Assembly (NCBI RefSeq): GCF_037975245.1
Contig: NC_092576.1
Location: 41,794,611 to 41,858,610 of the forward strand
Direction: 5' to 3'
Source of the DNA: Apostichopus japonicus
Taxonomy: Eukaryota > Echinodermata > Holothuroidea > Aspidochirotida > Stichopodidae
DNA length: 64,000 nt
This document shows positions 22,948 through 33,600 of this stretch, one piece after another. The notes beneath the pieces were generated by a model. That model made no database searches and had not been told where the DNA came from. It saw only the letters and a list, made by a program, of their open reading frames with translations. Made by a program: the position numbers and the translations under genes. Positions within the stretch are counted from its first letter, which is position 1. Each line of letters begins with the position of its first letter.

Positions 22948-23240
22948 CTAAAAGTGCTTGCCCAAAGAATTCTTAAACCTATTGACACTACTTGCAAGTA
23001 CAACTTTCCCAGGCAAACCGTTCCACTCATTCACAGCCCTATTAGAACAAAAGTTATGCCAAATATTAATCCTACTTTGTGACTTTTGGAGTTTAAGACA
23101 AAGACCTCTGGTACAACTACTATAAGCAAACATGAACAAGACGGAAAAAAAATGATAAACTTGTCTAAACCATACACAATGTTGAAAACCTGAATCAAGT
23201 CCACACGTAACCTCCTAAGCTCCATCGTGGTGAGATTCAA
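22948..23240 (-). pseudogene. LINE ORF2 C-terminal fragment
   Basis: Two overlapping frames give NLTTMELRRLRVDLIQVFNI and then RINIWHNFCSNRAVNEWNGL followed by SVNRFKNSL. These are the conserved tail blocks of CR1-type ORF2 proteins. A frameshift separates them. Without the Penelope insertion this segment continues directly from the RPHLEYAVQAWNP block. Confidence 0.78.
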
Positions 23241-23344
23241 CAGTTATAACCGCCTATAATAAAAATGGTACGTGAAGCCATTGAGAGAGTCCGCTACCTT
23301 TCCAGATCATCCACTTTGGCAGTGAAGAACAAAAAGGGAAGAGA

Positions 23345-23995
23345 TTGCGACAACAAGCTCCCCTGGTTGTTTCTTTCCACCCAAATCTTCCTCCTCTTCA
23401 ACAAATCACCTCTAACAACCACAACATTCTCCTCACTTCAGATAGACTCAAACGAGCCGTCCCTGAAAAACCCACCATCGCTTACAGACGACCACGCAAC
23501 CTACGAGACCTTGTTGTGCGTGCTGCTGTTCCACCTCTAACTTTTAACCCTACACCCATTCAGCATAGTACTTTCAAATGTGATCGTACTTCGAGATGCA
23601 TCATCTCCAGCCACTACATTGTTGAATCCAATTCCATCACCAGCCACAACATGCAACTCACGCACAAGACTAAGGATCACATCACTTGCACAACCACTAA
23701 TGTCATATATCTGATCTCTTGTAGAGTTTGAGGCATCCAGTATGTTGGCGAAACGAAAACCACCCTCAAGAAGCGATTCTATGGTCACAGATCCACAGTC
23801 AACACCATGAAGACTGAGACCACAGTTGGAGAACACTTTAACATACCCAACCATATCATTAACGACATGTCCCTACAGGGCTTTGAATCCTTATGTAGCC
23901 ATCCTGACCTAGTACGAATCAGCAGAGAGAGGCTGTGGATGCAACGCCTTCGCACCATTCAACCATGAGCTCAACATTCAGGAAGGACATGACTT
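23345..23995 (+). pseudogene. Penelope RT C-terminus plus GIY-YIG endonuclease
   Basis: The frame opens with PLVVSFHPNLPPLQQI and RAVPEKPTIAYRRPRNLRDL. It continues through a linker to TNVIYLISCRV, a TGA stop at 23729-23731 in place of the usual Cys, then GIQYVGETKTTLKKRFYGHR, TVGEHFN and RISRERLWMQRLRTIQP. The VIYL/YVGET pair is the GIY-YIG signature, the Arg in KKRFYGHR and the Glu in RERLW fit the catalytic positions, and the Cys before the stop matches the usual CxxC. A frameshift near 23345 separates it from the upstream RT residues (REAIERVRYLSRSSTLAV). One nonsense codon and a later stop at about 23966 make it inactive. Confidence 0.8.
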
Positions 23996-24260
23996 ACTTT
24001 TTATTCTGTCCCCTCCTTCTCCCCTTGTCCCCCCCCCCCCCTCCATCACTCCTCTTCACATAGTTCTCTTCCACTTTTTTTCTCCACATCTTTTTGTCTT
24101 TGTCCTTCTCCAGTATATTCCCCAACCCCTTCCCAAAATCTTATCTCTGTCCTTGTCTGCTAATCCCCTTACATATAACTCTTTGTGTTGACCATGCTCA
24201 TTAATCTGTCTGTATTCTGTTTGTGTTTTTGTCTCTTCTGTTACTGTTACTTGTCATTTA

Positions 24261-24300
24261 GCCTTTGAAGAAGATCCTGCTGGGATCGAAACTTCAGGCC
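24261..24300 (+). ncRNA. Hammerhead-like stem-loop near the Penelope 3' end
   Basis: The sequence reads GCCTTTGAAGAA, GATCC-TGCTG-GGATC, GAAAC, TTCAGGCC. The GATCC/GGATC stem followed by GAAAC, with TTGAAGA in the place of CTGATGA, has the layout of a hammerhead ribozyme core (stem II flanked by the two core strands). The outer GCCT..GAAG can pair with CTTCAGGC. Hammerhead ribozymes are known from Penelope-like elements. The core here departs at the first C and at U7, so it is probably inactive. Confidence 0.45.
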
Positions 24301-24737
24301 AACTTACTTTTACACATTTTCTTACACAGGCTCTCTAGTTGATAAGCAGTTTGCTAACAGTTTTATTTCATTTTGACTTCGCCTATAATAAGGAACACTC
24401 TTTACGGAACTAATCATCCTAGTAGCCCTCCTCTGGACTTTTTTCAAGTACTTCCTTATCCTTAGCAAAATATGGGTTCCAAGCCTGCACAGCATACTCC
24501 AGATGAGGCCTAACCAACTGCTTATAAAACCTAACTACGATGTCCTCTTTCAGAAAACTGAAGTTTCTCTTGATCATTCCTAAAACCCTATTAGCTCTTT
24601 TAGCAGCTTCAAGACAATGTTTAGAAGGTTGCAGAGATGAGTCATGTAGATAACTAGGTCTCTTTTAACAGAGACCTCCTGTAACTCCACACCATTAAGA
24701 TTGTAGGTATACTTTTGGTTACTACTACCAATGTGTG

Positions 24738-25115
24738 TTACCTTGCATTTATGAATATTAAAAAGCATTTGCCATCCCTGAGACCAGGACAAATACTTAT
24801 CCAAATCCGTTTGAAACTTCTCAGAATCGTTTTGGAAGAGACCTCAGAATACAATTTGGTGTCATCAGCAAACTTCTTAGCTGTACACAAAATATCTCCG
24901 TCGATGTCATCTATATAAGCAACAAACAACAAGGGACCATAAACAAACCCTTGTGAAACCCAACTAGTAACGTACTGCCAAGAAGAAGCACAGCCTTCAA
25001 TTACCACCCTCTGTTTCCTATTACCAAGCCAATTCTCGATCCAAGACAGTAAGTTCCCTTTGACAAGAATAGTCTTCAGCCTAAGTAAAGACTGACTGCT
25101 GAAGTGACTGACCAT
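24738..25115 (-). pseudogene. LINE reverse transcriptase palm fragment (FADD motif)
   Basis: It contains SWIENWLGNRKQRV, QGFVYGPLLFVAYIDDI and the catalytic FADDTK at about 24861-24872. The expected upstream stretch with the first palm aspartate (AFD in relatives) is absent: KSMVSHFSSQSLL runs almost directly into KGNLLSWIENW. The reading continues in other frames on both sides, so this is a dead copy. Confidence 0.8.
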
Positions 25116-25727
25116 AGACTTTTTAAAAATATACTCAATGACCTTAAAAACAACACTAGTGAGACTAACGGGCCTAAAATTACATGGCTTAAACTTATCA
25201 CCCTTCTTGAAAATTGGGGTAATATTAGCACATCTCCAGTCCTTAGGAACATAACCTTCATCATAAATTTACTAAGAACCAATGAGAGTGGAACGCAGCA
25301 ATCGTGTGCAAAATTCTTCAACAAATACGGATGGATTGCATCAGGTCCAGAAGCTTTAGAAACATTTAGAAGAAGCAGCTCTTTTAAGACAACCTCATCC
25401 GTAAATAAGAACGTATCCAGTTTAGCCCTATCACTGCCACCCTGAAAATCTGGATATACTAATCAGATCTTCCCTTGTAAAAACTGACAGCAAATTGTTG
25501 TTCAAAAGATCTGCAAGATCCTGACTATCAGTAACTATATTATCAGCCTGTGGTGCCCTAAGAGAAACAATTGCATCTTTATCTTTCTGCTTTGACCTGA
25601 CATAAGAAAAGAAGGCCTTTGGGTTATCCTTAATTGTTAGGGTAATGTTATTTTCAAAATTCAATTTTGCATCAAAGACTAAGCATTCTACCTTCAGCTG
25701 ATACATTTTAACTTGGCCAAAAGAGAT

Positions 25728-25775
25728 ATCCTCCCGGACAATTACCCCCCGGACAGTTTCCCCCGGACAATTGCC
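25728..25775 (-). repeat. CCCGGACAATT short repeats
   Basis: Three tandem units, CCCGGACAATTACC, CCCGGACAGTTTCC and CCCGGACAATTGCC, lie directly at the 5' boundary of the truncated LINE. They probably belong to the pre-insertion target or to another repeat family. Confidence 0.6.
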
Positions 25776-28700
25776 CACATATAATTGTCAACCCGGAGCA
25801 CCCAACTGGGACGATTTTATAACGATAATTACCAAAAAATTGTGCGTGTGTACGATATTATTTTATATTAGCATAACCAGCAGGCCCAACTCACTTGAGA
25901 AAAACGTAATCGCGAAGTTAAAGATACGAACAATGCATATCTTTGTGCGAGATTCTTGTGCATTAGTGATGTATTTATTTATTTCCGTTTTCTGTGTGTA
26001 AACCATCTTTGGCCTGTAGAGAGTGACTTTCGCTTAATTTGTTCCACATAAAGGAGTGAGATATGGGTTTACTTTGGTCTACTTACATAGAGATCTGAAT
26101 TACCACTTTCGTACTGTCAGGCTACAAATGTAATCATTTTGCAATGTAGTAAAACATACGAACACCGTTGAATTGAAAAGCTTAAATAGCAAAACGACTG
26201 TATTTTAGGACAAAAAGTACCAAAACACTTTCTTGTTTCACGTGCATTGTGTATACTATAGCTAAACTGACACAATGATAATATTTTGGGCGTCAATTTG
26301 GTAACTTCTTGGGAAAATAGATTTGGCGCGCTTCGCGCGCAATAGCTGCATTGATGCTGTGAGAATTAATTAGTCCTTGCACATGCTTGTTAGCTAGATA
26401 ACCTTAACATTTTCTGTGCATTTCGCGCTCACTTTAGCTGCATTTGTTTCCGGGTATACATTTCTTTGACTCTTTTTTATTCCTTGCCAGAAGCAAGGGG
26501 AATCTATGCAGTCACGCATGTGTGTGTGTGTCTGCCTGTCAGGTCGGCTTGTAATCACGATAACTGAACGATGCAAGATACGATCGGTCTCATACTTGGT
26601 GGGTAGTTTACCCATAGTGAGTAGATGGTCCCTATCGTTTTCGGTGCCAATCTCATTAATATTCATAAGTGGACGGACGGATTCTGATGTCAATCGTACC
26701 GCACTGCGCGTATACGAGAGCAATATTTTTTCCCGTGATACTGAAAACGGGGAAATTTCACACAATTTAGATTTTTAGGAAGTTACATTAATTGACAAGA
26801 TGAGCATTAGATTCAATAAAGAAGTGTAACATTTTGAAGGGCGGTGTGTAAAGGAGAGAGGAGTGAGGAATTTACATTAATTGACAAGATGAGCATAAGA
26901 TACAATAAACAAGTGTAACATTTGGAAGGAGGGTAGAGGAGAGTACGGGATATGGCATAATCTTATGTATACTTTATATGTCAGAAATGACACTGCTTAT
27001 GTATGTTCTTGTTGTTGCTTCCTTTCATTTTTAGTACTCGCATTGACAACATCAGTTTGAAAACAATGAACAGCTGTGACTTTTGAAGAAGGGTGTGTGG
27101 TGGAATTCGATGTCGGGGAGGGGGAGGGGTGGGGCAGGATGGAAGTGAAAGCATAGTTGGATACTATTTTATGAAGACTATCACATACTTATAACACTGC
27201 CACTGCTGCTATATTTTTTTTTCTATCCTTTAATGTCCATTACTTGTGTTGACAAATTGAGTAAGTAAGCCAATGCTATTCAACTTCAGCTTTTATTTCA
27301 TCTTATACCCATGTATTATGTAACCTTACTTGATGTTCATAAATACAGCGTTAACCATGCATAAACCTCTACTGTGTGCTTTTTAACTGCGTTGAAATTT
27401 AAACAGTACTGCATTAATTTATACACACCTGCATAGTATCGCAGATAGGCCGAGATACCTGCGTTGTTGAGTTATAATACCCACTTTCCGTGTAACCTAA
27501 CTCAACCAGGAGTACATTATGCACGGTGGTGCATAGTATAGCGGATGGATGAACTCACGTTTTCTGCATAAGTGTATTAAAGTTATGTTTTGTGTGTCAA
27601 TAGCGCTTCTAGACTAAGTGGAATCCTACAACGTACAGTAGTATGTATATACTTCGGTTTAGCAGTTATGTAATACAGTAACGCGTAGGAATCATGTTAG
27701 GATGGCCAGGTATATATTTATTGACTGTTTTATCTGTTGACAGAAGTTTTAACTAAATGTAAATCTGTTTTAGCAATCCTGTGCATAGTTCTGTTATATG
27801 TATACTGAGCTTGAAAAGCATCCAACTGGGAAAATATAGGTTTCAGAACTTTAAAGTTGTACTTAAATACTCATACTGATAAGTCCAACCTTCACCTCTA
27901 CCCGTAAGAGTCATTTGAACTTCCTCTTTTAGTCCGTATCATTAGCGTGCTACTTTAGAGAACTTCGAAAATTAATACAATCCTGCTAACCACGATCAAT
28001 TCCTTCATAGTGCGTGCGGTCTGTCTTACTCAATGAGGTTTGAAGGTCGCGTACACCTATTCTATTAAGGTGTTATTTCTACATCGGTAAGATAAAAACC
28101 AGCACTGGTATTCATCGCCCAGGGTAACTGTGAAATATGCCAAGAAATTTTATTATAATTTCCATTCAACCTTGGCGTTTTGGTAGATTATACATCGGCT
28201 GATATGGTTACCAGACTTGCGTGTTATAAACAGCACAATTTTTACACGTATACATTACAAACCGAAGGATAAACATATAGTTAACATCTCCCACGGTGTG
28301 TGCTTCCATTATATATGTACACCGATACGATTACATCGAAGAAAACGATATTCATTATTACTGGTAGTGACATATCACACACTAAGCTAGGGAACTTATC
28401 GAAAGCTAAGTTTAAAAGTTAGTTATTTGTACCTGTTGTAATATTTTAATTTTATCTTCAATAGAGGTACACTTTCAATTTTGGGGATATATGCGTTTAG
28501 GAAACACAAAACAACTTTACTTATCGTCTTAATTGACATTCAACATTAAGTGTTAACATATTATACGGTAGATATCATTTCTTTTCAACTAAATGAGGAC
28601 TGAAATCACAACATTCCCCCGAATTGCACAGTGAAGCCCTATTCTTAGCTGTAACCTACGTAAAATTCAGTGACGCAGTTAGCTGTACTCTAGTAGTTTA

Positions 28701-31700
28701 AGTTTGCATGTACTTAAAATGTGCAGGAAGTGTGAAACGGCTACTAATACATTGTAACACTGTGTAAGTGTCACGTAAACTAAGAAGACAACTGTGCACA
28801 GAGCGAGGCTGATGTTGAAAGTATACAATCCCGGCAGAACCATAGACATTTTCTATACAGAAAGGTTTACTATTCGAGGACAAATAAGGAGAAGGTTTAC
28901 AGTCCAATGTGAATAATAAATAATTACATCGCTCAGGGAACATTGAAGTAGTTAAGTTATATTTTCTTCTCTGGTCAGTCAAATACGGAGTTTTCATCAA
29001 GTAAGATTGCTCGCGACGTCACCGTCAATAATGACCATTGCTTGGAAATTGGAAGACATACACTGAATCAGAAGAATGATAAGGTCCGTGGGTCTTATAT
29101 TGCCATAACATGCATAAGTTCATTGACGTCGCTGAAACATGATGCTTAAGCTGAACAGATTAATTGTTGTTGATTGACCTGTGACACTTAGTTAAGTATA
29201 ATAACTGGGTTTCCTTCCAAGCGCCCTAACTTTCCTTTTATTGCTTGAAACACATGTTAATTCAAGATGCGTGAGTCGTTCTATAGAAATCGGAATTCGT
29301 TTTGTGGAATGGCTACACTAAAATAGACTTAATGACGCGAGTTCACTTGTCTTGAATGGATATACGAAAAATATGACAACAGCAATAGTTTGATTCGGTA
29401 CAGTACGTGAGTGAATTGCGCGACTAGTTTAGGACTCTAGTTAGTTTGCATTTACATGTCTAAAAGTTGAAAAATGGTACGCGAATAATCAATGCTTAAT
29501 GTACACAACTTTTCTGTTGATTTAGACCTATTAGTATCTCAATTGGGGTTAATCATATGTAGAGGAACTATTGATAAAACACCGAACATATATTACGGGT
29601 ATATCGCCGTTGCCACGAATGGATGCAAACATTTTGGTAACCTTGAATTGAAGGTTTATATGGTGATAACGTAACTTTTCCGAACTATCATGAAAGACTG
29701 TTTACACATAATTTCATAATTGCAAACAAAATCGCAGCCAGGGCATATCATTTCGCACGTTGCTGACACATGGCCCACGTAGTAAGCGCAACAAGGCTCA
29801 CAGTGACACACATGTAAAAGCCTAAATTCCAGGGCCATATTGTCACATTTCATATAGACTTTTGTGGTAATATAATGGACTAATTGTATGTGGTATATAG
29901 ATATAAACTGTCAGTTGTATGGCACCTGCCATGTATAGTGTGTAAATAAGATGCCATGAGGTTGTGTCCTAAGATTAGTTCAGTCATGATTATGCGGTAT
30001 TAAATATTCGTATCCATCATGTATATTACGTGATTAAGTCTCATGATGCCCCTAGGTTCGTAATAACTGTAAAACGTATTTCAATAGTTTATAAGCAGTC
30101 TTCGATAATACCACCATGTTCGCTGCAACTTTATGAAATATGTTTGATAGCCATATGCCTGCTAATGCTATATCGATCATTACCCACATAGGTATCAGAA
30201 CTGTGAAAATAATTGTAGGCACGTTATTAAAAAAGTTGAATTGTCATATTTTTACAGGGTACTGTAAATATATGGTTAATACTTAGGGAGTAGTAACTGT
30301 CTGTTTACAGTGGTAACATCAAGCGAAAGTCTTTTTTGTTTTAACTGAACACGATAATAAATCAGTTCCACTTGTTAGTATTATATATGGCTTTGCTGTC
30401 TGACCTGAAAGGTCATTATAGGTATCTACAGATTAGTATAGCGGTACCGAGTGAATATTCATTTAGCCCATCATTAAGGACTTGTTTGATTTGTATATTA
30501 TCATGCTTGTAGCGTCTTCTTTGATCATACACTAGTTTAAGACGTTGGATGGAAGTTCGAGGGGAGAAGGGGGGGGGGGGCATCTTTTACCTATAGTTAT
30601 ATATGATTATGTTACAAAGGAAGTACTACAAGACTTTTATTCAATATTTAAGGTAGGTTAAATATTGAAAATCTAAATAAACAACAACCAATGTTTTACA
30701 ATGCTATATGTATTTTTAAAATTTTGACTTGGTGAATCAAGGAGCTGCCATTTAGTAGTGTGTTATGGCCAAGCATTGACCATTAAACATGTAAAAATGG
30801 TTACAGGTCAGTTGAGGAGTCCAAAACTTTATGTCTTTTAGAACATTAACTCAATGATACGCTGATGTAGCTTGTGCATGTGTTATATGAAAAGAAGAAC
30901 CCTGTTTTTTTTTGGTAGTGGCCATAGGTCATTTGATGAAACAAGCGGTGAAAGTGTAAAATCCAAGCCTGAAATTATTAGGGCAGACATAGATGGATAT
31001 ATATTGATATATGCATGGGGGTAAAAACATACCTCCATGATATATGTATGCAGTCTTCTTTGAAGACTTACGTGGGGTCAGCAGTGGTCAAATAAGGTTT
31101 CTTTTTGTATGCCTAAGGTAGTAAATTCCCTAAGATCTACAAAAACACCCCAATGGTGTTCTTGTTTGAAACTTTTGTCTGTCTGTCACACAGTAGTATT
31201 TGATAAATCAAAATGCAATGTGATAATACAGTAATAAATGTCTTTTCCTGTACTCAATGTTAAGTTCATTTTGACATGTGTATTGCCTATTTGTAACCCA
31301 TTACATGCAGTATGCATATACTTCAGTTGTGTTGAGATACAGAGTTGAATTTGTGTGGTAACATAAGCATATCTCTGCATTAATCAGAAGACATCCGAAG
31401 ATAAAAGTTGAATTAATTACTTGATCATTGTGTTGATACTGTGCTTATACTGTGCTTAATATGTTGTTAAAGGTAAGGATTTACTTAAGGTTGATGGCTG
31501 TGCCAGTTTAAACCATCTTTTTTTTTCTCTTGGAGGGGTTGGAAGGGAATGAGAGTGGAGGGGGAGGGGGGTTGGGATTTTATTCAATGATGGAAGTGTT
31601 TATCATTCGCTGTCACTTGTTTATGTTAGGAACAACTACAACAGTGTATTTAGGGGAGAGGGGAGGGGTTGAATGAGCTAGGGGAGTTTTACTGAATTGA

Positions 31701-33510
31701 TATTGTAGCCTCATCAGTTGACCTCTTTCATCTGTAGCTAGTCATTAACATTTAATTGAGGGGTAATTACATAACTTCATACTTTTTTGTGCATTGACAA
31801 GTATCTGTTCTCTGAGTGATGTTTTACTGACCTGAATTACTTTTACCACTTTGTAATAGCTTGGGTGAGCCTGGTATCTTAGTAAGCTTGTAATGTCTTC
31901 TCAATTCCACATCGATATCCTACTGCAGCCATTAAGTCATATTAATATATTGTTTGATGTTGCGAAGCCTATTTATATCATTGTATTGTTTTCCATTAAA
32001 TCATGTTATGATTATTATGATAATCCTGTTTTATGGGGACAGTTTACCACATATTATAGCCTTAATAAGGTTTCATGCTTCGAACAAAAAAGATACCCTA
32101 ATGAATATAAAGAGAAACAACAGTTTTTTGTTTATGTTTTCAAATTATATATCTTAATCAACTAGTTGACAAAAATAACTTTTATTCACGCCACATTGTG
32201 CAGCAAAATTTGAGACAGTCTTGTCTGATCATTTAAGAAGTCTGATCTACCTATCCTACTACACTCAATGTACATATCTTAGCTTCATCGACTTGAAACA
32301 AGTTGGATTAAAAAAAACCGGCCGCCGCACTTGTGACTGATATCATTTAGGTCCATAAACGTTCCGTGAATTGGCGTTTACGCGCACAAGGTTATGTGAT
32401 CGTTACGGATTTCTTTCCCAATTACGTAGACGTTGAACTTATTCAACCAGAAAGATGATTTTGACCACTTTTTCGTGCTATTCTTTTGGTGGCCTAATAT
32501 CATGTTCGTCGACTACGAAAAGTCTCATAACAAACGTATACGATATCTTTCGGATATATTCACACCTTCAACCGTGCGAGTGTGTTTTCTAATGGAACGG
32601 GATTTCTTAGTTTGTACAAATATCTCTTAATTGAGATATTTGGGTATAAAATGTAGTCATTGGCTTCAGCGCCTAAATTCAAATATAATGATATGCCGGG
32701 ATGTTAAAAAATGTGAGAGATCACGGGGTCAGATCTCCTACTGGTATAGTGATTATTAAAGTGCTCAATCTCGACCAGTAAAATACTACATATTATCAAC
32801 AGAAGACAAGTGACTGCGACATTGAAGAATACTTTGCTGCGGAAAATAAATATTTAGAGAGGTACAACCAAACCATAGTGATTATCTAATGTCTCTTATA
32901 TTATCTTCTTTATAAATTTTTATAATGCATAATCTTGTCTACTACGTGGCATATCAGAGAGCTAGTATGCCCCTTTCAGTGCATGGTGGTGAAAAATAAA
33001 CAGTACACAGGACCATAACCATTGGAAGCATACGGGCACGTGGCTAGTACATTCAACCCAGACCGCAATTTGTTTTTCTTAAATGGTTTATAATTTAACA
33101 TACAATGTCAGATACTTTTTACGAGGTAGTGGGATTTTCTGTATCACCATGTGAGATGACAATACCACTACAAACCGAGGTTAATTTACATACAAAAACG
33201 ACTCTTGTGAAGCTGACCAATGTCGTGTGGAAGCGTATGACCACATCAACATGTTTTACAAGCTAAGAGAGCAGTGTATTATACTTCATGCATACGAAGA
33301 CAGTTGTAGGAACATGGAAACAAATGAACGTTATAGGAATACTGTTAAGAACAACATACGAACACTGTTAAGTTCTTGTTTGACTATTTTAATTTGGACG
33401 ATGTGGTGGGTCTCTAGCACTACATCAGAGGTCACCAAGCAATTGGTATGTTTCAACGCAAATTCATTCTATTCACTGGCGAATTAAGGCACGGATTATT
33501 TTATTTTATT
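25776..33510. other. Gene-poor stretch, 26-33.5 kb
   Basis: No exon with a recognisable domain was found on either strand. Notable items are a GC-rich palindrome GCGCGCTTCGCGCGC near 26325-26340, a TG run near 26519, an 89-bp direct duplication (26783-26930), and G-rich tracts near 27110-27140, 30555-30580 and 31540-31575. Open frames up to about 120 codons (for example 26394-26765) look like chance frames. Confidence 0.5.
26783..26935. repeat. 89-bp spaced direct duplication
   Basis: TTACATTAATTGACAAGATG begins at 26783 and again at 26872. Both copies continue through GAGCAT(T/A)AGAT(T/A)CAATAAA and GAAGTGTAACATTTTGAAGG-like sequence with few changes, so this is a recent tandem duplication. 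Confidence 0.8.
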
Positions 33511-33519
33511 ATTTATTAA

Positions 33520-33600
33520 GTGTATTCGTAACCAGGGATCCTGTCACTGGTGAACCAGTGTTCTCCCCAGGATCCCTGAGGTCCCTTAACTGAAATACAC
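33520..33600. repeat. Imperfect 80-bp hairpin (cruciform-capable)
   Basis: Three nested inverted pairs: GTGTATT (33520) with AATACAC (33594), CAGGGATCCTG (33533) with CAGGATCCCTG (33568), and CACTGGT (33545) with ACCAGTG (33554). The loop is GA. No coding or promoter context is visible, so it may be the end structure of a mobile element. Confidence 0.75.

Larger units (their letters stand above)
23263..24379 (+). mobile_element. 5'-truncated Penelope-like element nested in the LINE
   Basis: An insertion of about 1.1 kb flanked by the same 12 bp (CGCCTATAATAA) at 23251-23262 and 24380-24391, a target-site duplication. Removing it restores the LINE reading. It carries the end of the reverse transcriptase (REAIERVRYLSRS, PLVVSFHPNLPP, RRPRNLRDLVVRAA), a GIY-YIG endonuclease, a T/C-rich 3' region and a conserved-looking stem-loop near its 3' end. 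The plus orientation is opposite to the LINE. It is younger than the LINE because it interrupts it. Confidence 0.85.
22860..25735 (-). mobile_element. Decayed CR1-like non-LTR retrotransposon (LINE), interrupted
   Basis: Read on the minus strand, this is the downstream part of a LINE ORF2. In order it has an endonuclease-RT linker with KDNPKAFFSYVRSKQKDKDA (25.43-25.72 kb), RT fingers with DWRCANITPIFKKGD and RPVSL (about 25.08-25.26 kb), the palm with YGPLLF and FADDTK (about 24.86-24.94 kb), the thumb (24.58-24.80 kb), the RPHLEYAVQAWNPYF block (about 24.43-24.53 kb), and a C-terminal VNEWNGLPGKVV...VNRFKNSL block ending at 22948. Several frameshifts break it. The RT segment carrying the first catalytic aspartate is missing near 25.05-25.10 kb. 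It is 5'-truncated, with no apurinic endonuclease. A Penelope-like element sits inside it at 23263-24379. It is non-functional. Confidence 0.85.

Noticed and set aside
33227-33487. 86-codon plus-strand frame (AYDHINMFYKLREQ...)
   Set aside because: It lacks a clear ATG in context, has no recognisable family and is isolated from any exon.
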